19,953 nucleotides of DNA from Lachnospiraceae bacterium UBA5895 (GTDB taxonomy: Bacteria; Bacillota; Clostridia; Lachnospirales; Lachnospiraceae). The stretch covers positions 1 to 19,953 of the forward strand of contig DJEP01000126.1 of the NCBI GenBank assembly GCA_002431915.1. Reading direction: 5' to 3'. The notes under the pieces were generated by a model. It saw nothing but the letters and a program-made list of their open reading frames with translations. It was not told where the DNA came from and did not search any database. Of the stretch, positions 6,590 to 13,031 are shown piece by piece (positions within the stretch are counted from its first letter, which is position 1; each line of letters begins with the position of its first letter). The position numbers and the translations under genes are program-made.

Positions 6590-6642
6590 GTTGTAATAAA
6601 TACAACGCAACTATTTGTATTTTAGCATACTAAAGTTGTAAA
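6590..6642 (-). promoter_or_regulatory. yerC promoter with GTTGTA dyad
   Basis: On the minus strand a candidate -35 TTTACA (6637-6642), 17-base spacer and -10 TACAAA (6614-6619). Immediately downstream, around the predicted start point, lies a perfect dyad GTTGTA-ataaa-TACAAC (6590-6606); a further GTTGTAA copy overlaps the -35. The dyad is well placed for an operator used by YerC itself or another regulator. It could also form a short hairpin in the leader. Confidence 0.5.
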
Positions 6643-6710
6643 GTAAAGATGTGAAACAAAATAGTTATAAAATCTTCATAAATTTCGAGACAAGGTGAAG
6701 GTGTCGGGTG

Positions 6711-6739
6711 TTGACATGTAGTTTTTAATACCATATAAT
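6711..6739 (+). promoter_or_regulatory. Consensus sigma-A promoter for DUF1836 group
   Basis: TTGACA (6711-6716), exactly 17 bases, then TATAAT (6734-6739): a perfect consensus housekeeping promoter, rare at full match. Transcription should start near 6746, inside the inverted-repeat element that follows, leaving a leader of about 140 bases before the ATG at 6885. Confidence 0.85.
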
Positions 6740-6856
6740 AGCCACATAGGGAAAACAAGTAGCTGCGCAGCAGATATTTGTTTTCTTGTGGCTATTAACG
6801 AGAGAACCGTCTGCGGAGCAGACAGTAGAGCGCGCAAGCGCGAGTTCTCGAGTTAA
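6737..6856 (+). other. Multi-hairpin element in promoter/leader of DUF1836 gene
   Basis: Two adjacent branched dyads. First: AATAGCCACA (6737-6746) with TGTGGCTATT (6787-6796), inside it GAAAACAA (6751-6758) with TTGTTTTC (6778-6785), and at the tip GCTGCGCAGC (6762-6771). Second: TTAACGAGAGAAC (6795-6807) with GTTCTCGAGTTAA (6844-6856), paired except for two central bases. It encloses two side hairpins, GTCTGC-GGA-GCAGAC (6809-6823) and GCGC-GCAA-GCGC (6830-6841), the latter with a GNRA-type tetraloop: a three-way junction. The outer arm of the first dyad overlaps the -10 box, so it may be a DNA-level repeat element that supplies the promoter, or a folded leader RNA with only its inner stems transcribed. 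No riboswitch class that I know fits. Confidence 0.7.
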
Positions 6857-6884
6857 TGTACTACGGAAAGGACAGCAGGATATT

Positions 6885-7529
6885 ATGGCAGCTACAACAG
6901 AAGAATTACTGCAGACGATCTTACAGAGCCTGGAGAAAGTAGAATATATCAAATCAGAAGACATTCCGAACATTGATCTGTACATGGATCAGGTACTGAC
7001 TTTCATGGACCGGAAGTTACGTTCAGCAGTCCGCCCGCAGACAGAAGACAGGGCATTGACCAAGACCATGATCAACAATTATGCGAAGAACGATCTGTTG
7101 CCTCCTCCGGTGAAGAAGAAATATTCTAAGGAACATGTGCTGCTTCTCATTTTTATTTACTATTATAAAGGGGTGATCCCCATGAATGAGATACAGACGC
7201 TGCTCAAGCCCCTGACGGACCGCTATTTCCAAAACGGACAGGCTTTTGACTTAGAGAGGGTCTATAAGGAAGTCGTGGCATTAGAGAAGGAACAGTTAGA
7301 AGATCTGAAGCAGGATGTAGTGAAGCAATTCCACAGAGCAGAGGAGTCTTTTGCCGATGTGACCGGAGAAGAACAGGAATTTTTACAGAAGTTTGCTCTG
7401 ATCTGTCTTTTAAGTTTTGATGTCTATATGAAGAAAATGATCGTGGAGCGCCTGGTAACGGAACTGGCAAACGATGCGAAGACAGTGGAGCCTGACAAGG
7501 AAGCCCACAAGAAAAATAAAGAAAAATAA
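6885..7529 (+). CDS. DUF1836 domain protein, putative DNA-binding
   Basis: 214 residues. The start at ATG 6885 is chosen because AGGA lies four bases upstream (and GAAAGGA twelve); the frame extends back to 6786 only through the structured element. The DUF1836 signature is clear: DIPNIDLYMDQVLTFMD at about 28-44, LTKTMINNYAKNDLLPPP at 60-77, KKKYSKEHVLLLIFIYYYKG at 79-98, followed by NEIQTLLKPL. The family is thought to have a MerR-like winged-helix fold, so a transcription regulator is plausible but unproven; no target is visible. The C-terminal third is helical and charged, ending in Lys/Glu-rich sequence. The PHP gene follows after 28 bases with its own ribosome-binding site. Confidence 0.88.
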   Translation: MAATTEELLQTILQSLEKVEYIKSEDIPNIDLYMDQVLTFMDRKLRSAVRPQTEDRALTKTMINNYAKNDLLPPPVKKKYSKEHVLLLIFIYYYKGVIPMNEIQTLLKPLTDRYFQNGQAFDLERVYKEVVALEKEQLEDLKQDVVKQFHRAEESFADVTGEEQEFLQKFALICLLSFDVYMKKMIVERLVTELANDAKTVEPDKEAHKKNKEK

Positions 7530-7557
7530 GTAATAAAGTCAGAAACAGGAAAATTTT

Positions 7558-8319
7558 ATGAAAGCATTTATGGATCTTCATACGCATACCCTGGCAGCAG
7601 GGCATGCGTATAGTACATTATTGGAAAATATAGACGCTGCACTGGAAGAGGGAATCCGGTATTTGGGAATGAGTGAGCATGGTCCCATTACCCCCGGAGG
7701 ACCTCATGAGTTCTATTTTGGCAATTACAAAGTGATCCCCAGAGAATACGACAGAGAGGAAAAGACCGGGAGAGTAATACCGCAGGCAGGAGGAAGGCTG
7801 CGTCTATTATGCGGTGTGGAGGCGAATATCCGTGACATGGACGGTACCCTGGATCTTGAGGAACAGAAGATGCAGACAATGGATTATGCCATTGCCAGTA
7901 TCCATCCCTTTGCCTATACTGCGGGCAGCCGTAAGGAGAACACACTTGCCTCTGTCAGAGCTTTTCAGAACCCTTATGTGAAAATACTGGGACATCCGGA
8001 TGACGGCAGATTCCCGTTAGATTACGATGAACTGGTACGAGAAGCAAAGGTGGCAGGAATTGCACTGGAGGTCAACAATTCTTCTCTGCATCCGAAGTCT
8101 GCAAGACAGGGTGGCAGGGAAAATATCACGGATTTGTTAAAGGCTTGCATGAAGTATGATCAGGCTGTTATAATGGGAACGGACAGCCATATGTGTTTTT
8201 CCATAGGAAAATTTGACGAGGCGGAGCGGCTGATGCGGGAATTGGAATTTCCTGCGGAACTGGTACTGAATTATGACCCGGAAAATATCCGTAAACTGAT
8301 CAACATTACATTGGACTGA
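7558..8319 (+). CDS. PHP-domain phosphatase, YcdX-like
   Basis: 253 residues, the usual length of stand-alone PHP phosphatases. Trinuclear metal-site residues are all present: H8-x-H10 in DLHTHT, H16, H41 in SEHG, E88 in GVEAN, H116 in SIHPF, H146 in LGHPDDGRF, and D209/H211 in TDSH. The family hydrolyses phosphate monoesters; the physiological substrate is not known, and histidinol-phosphatase activity is less likely because that branch has different loops. ATG 7558 follows AGGA by about seven bases. Co-directional with the DUF1836 gene (28 bases) and with the HIT gene (76 bases), so the three probably share the consensus promoter at 6711. Confidence 0.88.
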   Translation: MKAFMDLHTHTLAAGHAYSTLLENIDAALEEGIRYLGMSEHGPITPGGPHEFYFGNYKVIPREYDREEKTGRVIPQAGGRLRLLCGVEANIRDMDGTLDLEEQKMQTMDYAIASIHPFAYTAGSRKENTLASVRAFQNPYVKILGHPDDGRFPLDYDELVREAKVAGIALEVNNSSLHPKSARQGGRENITDLLKACMKYDQAVIMGTDSHMCFSIGKFDEAERLMRELEFPAELVLNYDPENIRKLINITLD

Positions 8320-8395
8320 TTCCCTCCGGCATCGCCGGAAGCAAGAATACACGCCAAAGACGGCACGCCCCACAAGAGGGCAGATAGGAGAACAA

Positions 8396-8815
8396 ATGAA
8401 AGACGCAAATTGTGGATATTGTATGAGAGGAGAGCTGTTAGATAAGTTCGGCATTTTTATCTGTGACCTGAAAGTGAGCAGCCTGATCCTGTTCAAGGAG
8501 CAGAGCCATCCCGGCAGATGTATCGTGGCATATAAGGATCATGTCAGCGAGATCGTGGACATCAGCGAGGAAGAGAGAAGATTATTCTTCGAGGATGTAG
8601 CGCATGCAGCCAAAGCCATCCATGCAGCATTCCACCCTGATAAATTAAACTACGGCGCTTACGGTGACACCGGCTGCCATCTGCATATGCACCTGTGCCC
8701 CAAGTATAAGGATGGATTTGAGTGGGGCGGAACTTTCGAGATGAACCCCGGCAAGACACTTCTGACCGACGCTGAGTATCAGGAGATGATCGATAAGATC
8801 AAGGCAAACCTGTAA
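8396..8815 (+). CDS. HIT family hydrolase
   Basis: 139 residues. Histidine-triad proteins hydrolyse or transfer nucleotidyl groups from nucleoside phosphoramidates, dinucleotides or similar compounds. The triad is H95-L-H97-M-H99 within GCHLHMHLCPKY, with the nucleophile expected at H97. C6-x-x-C9, H49 and H95 resemble the zinc site of the Zn-containing HIT branch. The C-terminal segment FEWGGTFEMNPGK is found in the Firmicutes version. The start has AGGAGA four bases upstream. The 76-base gap after the PHP gene holds a small hairpin (TCCGGC-atc-GCCGGA, 8325-8339) without a T-run, so read-through from the PHP gene is likely. Substrate unknown. Confidence 0.92.
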   Translation: MKDANCGYCMRGELLDKFGIFICDLKVSSLILFKEQSHPGRCIVAYKDHVSEIVDISEEERRLFFEDVAHAAKAIHAAFHPDKLNYGAYGDTGCHLHMHLCPKYKDGFEWGGTFEMNPGKTLLTDAEYQEMIDKIKANL

Positions 8816-8838
8816 AGACTTCGGAACATTTTCCCCGG

Positions 8839-8863
8839 GATTACATAGAATAGATATGTAATC
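8839..8863 (+). promoter_or_regulatory. Perfect hairpin just before the binding-protein ribosome site
   Basis: GATTACATA (8839-8847), seven-base loop, TATGTAATC (8855-8863). CCC at 8833-8835 could further pair with GGG at 8867-8869, part of the GGGAGG ribosome-binding site (8867-8872). The arrangement could hide the site, stabilise the mRNA, or act as an operator dyad. No promoter is clear in this 67-base gap. Confidence 0.55.
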
Positions 8864-8882
8864 TCAGGGAGGATGAACGATT

Positions 8883-9896
8883 ATGAAGACAAAGAAAGTA
8901 ACGGCAATCGTACTGTCTGCGCTGCTGGCGACAGCTATGCTTACGGGCTGTGGCAGCGCAGAACAGGCGAATGGACCAAAGAAGACCAGAGTGGTGCTCA
9001 ATGAGGTAGCCCACTCTCTTTTTTATGCACCGATGTATGTGGCGATCGAAGAAGGCTATTTTGATGATGCCGGGATTGATCTGGAACTGGTGACGGGATT
9101 TGGCGCGGATAAGACCATGACCGCGGTACTGACCGGAGAGGCGGATATCGGTTTCATGGGCAGTGAGAGTACGATTTACACTTATGCCGGCGGCACGGAG
9201 GACTATGTGGTGAACTTTGCCCAGCTGACCCAGCGTGCGGGGAATTTCCTGGTGGCGAGAGAGCCCATTGACGACTTTTCATGGGATATGTTAAAAGGCA
9301 CCACGGTCTTAGGCGGCAGAGCAGGCGGCATGCCGGAGATGGTATTTGAATATATCCTGGAGAAAAATAATGTTGATCCGTCTGCAGATCTGACCATTGA
9401 CCAGAGTATTGACTTTGGTTCCACGGCAGCGGCATTTTCCGGCGGACAGGGAGATTTCACTATTGAGTTCGAGCCTCACGCCACACTGTTGGAGCAGAAA
9501 GGGGACGGCTACGTGGTGGCATCTCTGGGCGAAGAATCCGGCTACGTACCATACACTTCTTTTTCTGCGAAGAAGAGTTATATAGAGAAAAATCCGGAAA
9601 CGATCCAGGCATTCACCGATGCACTGCAGAAAGGCATGGATTATGTACAGGAGCACAGTGCGGAAGAAATCGCCAAATGTATTGCACCCCAGTTCGCCGA
9701 GACGGAGAGCGATACTCTGACAGCCATTGTAGCAAGATATCTGGGGCAGGACACCTGGAAAGAAGATCTGATCTTCCACGAAGATGCCTTTGACTTATTA
9801 CAGAATATACTGGAAGATTCCGATGTGATAAAAGAGAGAGTGCCTTACAAGATACTGGTGAATACTGAATTTGCAGAGAAAGCGGCGATGAGATAA
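8883..9896 (+). CDS. ABC transporter substrate-binding lipoprotein, NMT1/SsuA-like
   Basis: 337 residues. Signal peptide MKTKKVTAIVLSALLATAM followed by lipobox LTGC with the lipidated Cys23, so it is tethered outside the membrane. The fold is the NMT1/THI5-SsuA class of periplasmic-type binding proteins: VVLNEVAHSLFYAPMYVAIEEGYF (residues 37-60), GADKTMTAVLTGEADIGFMG, and GQGDFTIEFEPHATLLE in the second lobe. Relatives bind pyrimidine (thiamine) precursors, sulfonates or nitrate; the sequence does not decide which, and no TPP riboswitch is visible upstream. Permease and ATPase genes are absent on both sides, so the partner genes must lie elsewhere or it is an orphan. The ribosome-binding site GGGAGG is 10 bases upstream. 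It converges on the XRE-like gene. Confidence 0.87.
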   Translation: MKTKKVTAIVLSALLATAMLTGCGSAEQANGPKKTRVVLNEVAHSLFYAPMYVAIEEGYFDDAGIDLELVTGFGADKTMTAVLTGEADIGFMGSESTIYTYAGGTEDYVVNFAQLTQRAGNFLVAREPIDDFSWDMLKGTTVLGGRAGGMPEMVFEYILEKNNVDPSADLTIDQSIDFGSTAAAFSGGQGDFTIEFEPHATLLEQKGDGYVVASLGEESGYVPYTSFSAKKSYIEKNPETIQAFTDALQKGMDYVQEHSAEEIAKCIAPQFAETESDTLTAIVARYLGQDTWKEDLIFHEDAFDLLQNILEDSDVIKERVPYKILVNTEFAEKAAMR

Positions 9897-9927
9897 GTAG
9901 ATAAGTAAAACGGAGCATATAAAAGAA

Positions 9928-9956
9928 AAGGAGGAGGATCAGACGTCCTCCTCCTT
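9928..9956. terminator. Terminator overlapping the 3' end of the XRE-like gene
   Basis: An 11-bp perfect stem AAGGAGGAGGA (9928-9938) with TCCTCCTCCTT (9946-9956), seven-base loop. The right arm encodes the last Glu codons of the minus-strand gene, so the hairpin includes its coding end. The A-rich left flank (9918-9929) gives a T-run on the minus strand, making it a good terminator for that gene and a weaker one for the binding-protein gene. Confidence 0.75.
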
Positions 9957-10436
9957 GATGTGTATATTTTTGATAGCCCAGAGCTTTAATGCCTTGGCGT
10001 TGGTACTGATCTTCTCCAGGGAATCTAAAATATCCTGGAAAGCCGGGCGCTCGTCCTCGGAGATCACACCGTCTTCGGAGATGGCAATCAGGGAAGCCCG
10101 GAGGGTATCGATGTCTTTTAAGGAGCCCAGCACCTTTAATGCCAGTCTGTCAAAATCTACGATATCCACCTCGGAGACACTGTTGCGCCCTAAGGGACAT
10201 TCTTTGGCACAGAAGGAATTGCACAGCTCCGGTGTATTATATGCCTCAGCCATTGCCTTGACTTCCTCAGGGTAGGGGGCGATGGTGTCCAGTTCGATCC
10301 TTGCCAGTCTGGTGCGGTCGATGCCTACCAGTTCAGCAGCTTTTTCGCGGCTGCTGAAGTCAGGATTCGCCTCCGCGGCTTCGCAACGTGCGAGATAGTA
10401 CATATTATCAGCGGCTTTTGTAGCTTTTTTACCCAT
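9939..10436 (-). CDS. XRE-like helix-turn-helix protein with three-cysteine motif
   Basis: 165 residues. Residues 27-66 (FSSREKAAELVGIDRTRLARIELDTIAPYPEEVKAMAEAY, here only described as a block) look like a Cro/C1-type helix-turn-helix with the usual 'R-L-x-x-I-E' recognition segment and a 'P-x-x-E-V' following helix. Then comes LCNSFCAKECPLG with cysteines at 72, 76 and 80, spaced C-x3-C-x3-C, which could bind a metal or cluster or sense redox state; I have seen the motif family in Firmicutes regulators but cannot name the function. Residues 90-165 are helical (KVLGSLKDIDTLRASL). ATG 10436 is preceded by AAAGGA at an unusually long 11 to 12 bases. It is divergent from the SPFH gene and may regulate it. 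Target and signal are unknown. Confidence 0.82.
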   Translation of the reverse strand: MGKKATKAADNMYYLARCEAAEANPDFSSREKAAELVGIDRTRLARIELDTIAPYPEEVKAMAEAYNTPELCNSFCAKECPLGRNSVSEVDIVDFDRLALKVLGSLKDIDTLRASLIAISEDGVISEDERPAFQDILDSLEKISTNAKALKLWAIKNIHIKEEDV

Positions 10437-10456
10437 TTTTCTTTTGATCCTTTTAT

Positions 10457-10462
10457 ATTATA
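10457..10462 (-). promoter_or_regulatory. Candidate -10 box of the XRE-like gene
   Basis: TATAAT on the minus strand, 20 bases before the start codon. No convincing -35 lies 16-18 bases further up, so this would be a weak or activator-dependent promoter. The 192-base divergent region 10437-10628 otherwise holds only A/T-rich sequence and the SPFH-gene promoter. Confidence 0.4.
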
Positions 10463-10547
10463 GTGTAATCAAACATCTCTAGTATCACAGTTTAGTAGAA
10501 AAACGACACATTGTAAAGGAAAAATGACGATATTTTACGAAAAGCAG

Positions 10548-10576
10548 TTGAGGGAATGTGTAAAATTTGCTAAAAT
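10548..10576 (+). promoter_or_regulatory. Candidate sigma-A promoter for the SPFH gene
   Basis: TTGAGG (10548-10553), 17-base spacer and TAAAAT (10571-10576) preceded by TTGC. It gives a leader of about 45 bases ending in the GGAGGTG ribosome-binding site at 10617-10623. Confidence 0.6.
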
Positions 10577-10628
10577 GTAAGAGATGTGAAAAAGATTAAT
10601 TTTTCATATATAAAACGGAGGTGCGGTA

Positions 10629-11987
10629 ATGGGTTTAATCAGAGCAGCAAGAGATGCAGTCAGCAGTATGATGGCTGACCAGTGGAGAGAGTATTTCTAC
10701 TGTGATTCTCTTTCCAATGACGTATTGGTAGTAAAAGGACAGCAACGTGTAACCAATGGACGCAACAGCAACACTAAGGGAGTGGAGAACATTATCTCCA
10801 ATGGCTCCATCGTGGCAGTCAACGAAGGTCAGTGTATGATCATCGTAGATCAGGGCGGAATCGTAGAGTTCTGTGCGGATGCCGGTGAGTTCGTATATGA
10901 TTCTTCCACAGAACCCAGCCTGTTCTACGGCAATCTTGGCGAGAGCGTTAAGAATACTTTTTCCAATATCGGAAAGCGTTTTACCTTTGGCGGTAATGCG
11001 GCGAAGGATCAGAGAATCTACTTCTTCAATATCAAGGAGATCATGAACAACCTCTTTGGTACGGCAAGCCCCATTCCGTTCCGGGTAATTGACCAGAATA
11101 TCGGACTGGATCTGGATACCTCCTTACGTTGTAACGGTGAGTATTCCTTCCATTTGGTAGATCCTTTGTTATTCTATAAAAATGTATGCGGTAACGTAAC
11201 AGAGTCCTATACCAGAAGTGAACTGGTAGCGAAGATGAAGTCCGAGCTGCTGACTGCACTGCAGCCTGCACTGGCTAAGATCTCTGCACTGGGTGTACGC
11301 CCCAGCGAAGTTCCCGCACATACTGCGGAACTCACAGAAGCCCTGAAGGAAGAGCTTTCCGATCTGTGGACCAAGCTTCGTGGTATCGAGATCGTTACCA
11401 TCAATATCAACTCTGCGAAGATCCCCGATGAAGATGCGAAGACCATCGCAGATCTGCAGAGAACCGCAGTACTGCGTAATACCGGAATGGCAGCAGCTAC
11501 CATGACCGCTGCACAGGCAGAGGCTATGAAGATGGCAGCATCCAACACCTCTACCGGTCCCATGATGGCATTTGCAGGCATGAACATGGCGAACATGGTA
11601 GGCGGTATCAATGCCGGGCAGTTGTATCAGATGGATGCACAGCAGAACGGTATGGGTATGCAGCAGGCACAGGCAGCACCCGCACAGAACCAGAGCCCTA
11701 AGATGCAGGCACCGGTACTTGGCTGGACCTGTAGCTGTGGCGCAACAGATAACCGCGGTAAGTTCTGCTCCGAGTGTGGCGCACCCAAGCCCTCCGATGC
11801 AGGCTGGACCTGCAGCTGCGGCGCAGTAAATCAGGGCAAGTTCTGTTCCGAATGCGGAGCAAAGAAGCCGGAAGGCGCACCAATCTACAAATGTGATAAG
11901 TGCGGCTGGGAACCGGAAGATCCTGCACATCCTCCTAAGTTCTGCCCGGAGTGCGGCGATCCTTTTGATGAGAACGACAGAGTATAA
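10629..11987 (+). CDS. SPFH-domain protein with three C-terminal zinc ribbons (YdjI-like)
   Basis: 452 residues. An SPFH/Band-7-type domain (about 30-290; family often labelled virion core protein or YdjI-like) is followed by a Met/Ala/Gln-rich linker (295-362, e.g. GMGMQQAQAAPAQ) and three tandem zinc ribbons: 365-388 and 392-414, each WTCSCG...FCSECGA, and 419-452, YKCDKCGW...FCPECGD. Each has four cysteines. The SPFH core forms ring or cage scaffolds at membranes; no transmembrane segment is evident here, so membrane contact is probably peripheral or through partners. In B. subtilis YdjI is part of a PspA-linked envelope-stress group; no PspA gene is in this window. Good GGAGGTG five bases before ATG. 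Divergent from the XRE-like gene; a membrane zinc-ribbon protein is encoded 263 bases downstream. Confidence 0.9.
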   Translation: MGLIRAARDAVSSMMADQWREYFYCDSLSNDVLVVKGQQRVTNGRNSNTKGVENIISNGSIVAVNEGQCMIIVDQGGIVEFCADAGEFVYDSSTEPSLFYGNLGESVKNTFSNIGKRFTFGGNAAKDQRIYFFNIKEIMNNLFGTASPIPFRVIDQNIGLDLDTSLRCNGEYSFHLVDPLLFYKNVCGNVTESYTRSELVAKMKSELLTALQPALAKISALGVRPSEVPAHTAELTEALKEELSDLWTKLRGIEIVTININSAKIPDEDAKTIADLQRTAVLRNTGMAAATMTAAQAEAMKMAASNTSTGPMMAFAGMNMANMVGGINAGQLYQMDAQQNGMGMQQAQAAPAQNQSPKMQAPVLGWTCSCGATDNRGKFCSECGAPKPSDAGWTCSCGAVNQGKFCSECGAKKPEGAPIYKCDKCGWEPEDPAHPPKFCPECGDPFDENDRV

Positions 11988-12023
11988 GCTCGTATCATAA
12001 TATTCAGCAGAATATTTTACAAA

Positions 12024-12070
12024 ACAGCAGTACAGCGGATGTCTCTAGGGCGTCTGCTGTACTTTGCTGT
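12024..12070 (+). terminator. Long stem-loop after the SPFH gene
   Basis: Inner stem 12029-12041 with 12051-12063 (13 positions with two wobbles), and outer ACAGC (12024-12028) with GCTGT (12066-12070). It starts 37 bases after the SPFH stop. There is no clear T-run after it, so a terminator is likely but not certain; it could instead protect the 3' end of the mRNA. Confidence 0.5.
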
Positions 12071-12149
12071 AACAGTTCAGCCAAAACATATCGAGAGCAG
12101 AAAACATGCCTGCATGATTTTGCAAATGAATATGCTTCCGGGATGGAAT

Positions 12150-12209
12150 GATGCTTTGAGCTGTGTGATCAATACGTAGGCATCAAAGTCGGGGGCTTTT
12201 AACCCCGAC
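12150..12209 (+). other. Paired segments in the leader before the membrane zinc-ribbon gene
   Basis: GTCGGGG (12188-12194) pairs with CCCCGAC (12203-12209) around an 8-base loop. Just before it GATGC (12150-12154) can pair with GCATC (12180-12184), or CTTTGA (12154-12159) with TCAAAG (12183-12188), which exclude each other. This looks like leader structure or a weak terminator in the 263-base gap 11988-12250. I compared it with the known c-di-GMP riboswitch consensus because of the gene downstream and saw no match. The rest of the gap contains nothing I can name. Confidence 0.4.
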
Positions 12210-12250
12210 ATCATATTATACAACAGAATGGAAAACAGAGAGAAACGTAA

Positions 12251-13012
12251 ATGAACGGAAGCCTGATTGCGGTTATTGTTATATTGGTATTGTGCCTGGT
12301 ACTGGCAGGAATTATATATTATGCGTATTACTGTATCAAACGGAAACTGAGAGAGACCTCCAGACTATTGTTTGGGACAGACTCCATGATCGAAGGGATG
12401 AAACAGAGGGAACAGGAAGTGGAGACGACACCGAAGTCGGTATCCTCCGCAACGAATCTGTATATGCCATCCATCATGCGGGACTTCCCGGAATTTCATT
12501 ATGACGAGATGAAGAGCAGAGCAGAGAATGTACTGATCTCTTATTTGCAGAGTATTACGAGACAGAATCCGGCACTTTTGTCGGAAGGAACGAAGGAATT
12601 GAGAGAACAGATCAGACTGCGGCTGGAGATATTACAGAACCAGTCTCAGAAGGAAAGCTTTGAAAATATTCATATTCACAGAACAGAGATCCACCAGTAC
12701 CGGAAGCAGAGGGGGAGACAGAGTATTGTCCTGCAGTCGGCGGTGGAATATGTACATGCCTTAAAAGAGAACGGCAAGCTGATCAGAGGCAGCGAAGAAC
12801 GTAAGGAACAGGCAAAATATAACGTGGAACTGGTCTATATCCAGGATCAGGATATGATTGAAAACCAGGAGGATGCGGGTCTGGGACTGAACTGTCCGAA
12901 CTGCGGTGCACCTCTGCCGGGACTGGGAGCCAAGAAGTGTATTTACTGTGACACACCGATCGTGGAATACAATCTGCGTGTATGGAATTTCAGCCGGGTG
13001 GAAGAGGTATAG
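12251..13012 (+). CDS. Membrane-anchored protein with C-terminal zinc ribbon, function unknown
   Basis: 253 residues. N-terminal membrane segment at about 5-28, then a basic stretch (KRKLRETSR), a soluble central region from 72 to 205 beginning RDFPEFHYDEMKSRAENVLISYL, and a single zinc ribbon with cysteines 215, 218, 230 and 233 (CPNCG...CIYC). The central region has the helix-then-strand pattern of a Tim44/NTF2-like domain; this is an inference from pattern only. Topology should put the soluble part in the cytoplasm. The shared zinc ribbons suggest partnership with the SPFH protein encoded upstream, as in YdjG/YdjH/YdjI-like groups. The c-di-GMP gene begins 19 bases after its stop, indicating an operon. 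The ribosome-binding site is weak (AGAGAGAAA). Confidence 0.8.
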   Translation: MNGSLIAVIVILVLCLVLAGIIYYAYYCIKRKLRETSRLLFGTDSMIEGMKQREQEVETTPKSVSSATNLYMPSIMRDFPEFHYDEMKSRAENVLISYLQSITRQNPALLSEGTKELREQIRLRLEILQNQSQKESFENIHIHRTEIHQYRKQRGRQSIVLQSAVEYVHALKENGKLIRGSEERKEQAKYNVELVYIQDQDMIENQEDAGLGLNCPNCGAPLPGLGAKKCIYCDTPIVEYNLRVWNFSRVEEV

Positions 13013-13031
13013 AGAAAGCAGAGAGGGTTGC

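Noticed and set aside
6737..6856. CRISPR-like or tandem repeat array
   Set aside because: The repeated units are inverted and nested, not direct repeats with spacers.
8816..8882. Possible TPP riboswitch ahead of the THI5-like binding protein
   Set aside because: The gap is only 67 bases and lacks the CUGAGA and ACCUGA-type conserved segments.
11169..11930. Long minus-strand open frame inside the SPFH gene (253 codons, Cys-rich)
   Set aside because: It is the antisense of a clearly coding gene; the cysteine richness mirrors Ala/Thr codons of the sense strand and no ribosome-binding site or family match is seen.
12071..12250. Possible c-di-GMP riboswitch ahead of the GGDEF/EAL operon
   Set aside because: The conserved core of class I (GEMM) and the pseudoknot pattern of class II could not be found by eye.
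12906..13031. Longer start for the c-di-GMP enzyme within the preceding gene
   Set aside because: The extra 42 residues come from another frame of the zinc-ribbon gene; ATG 13032 has AGAGAGGG at the right distance.
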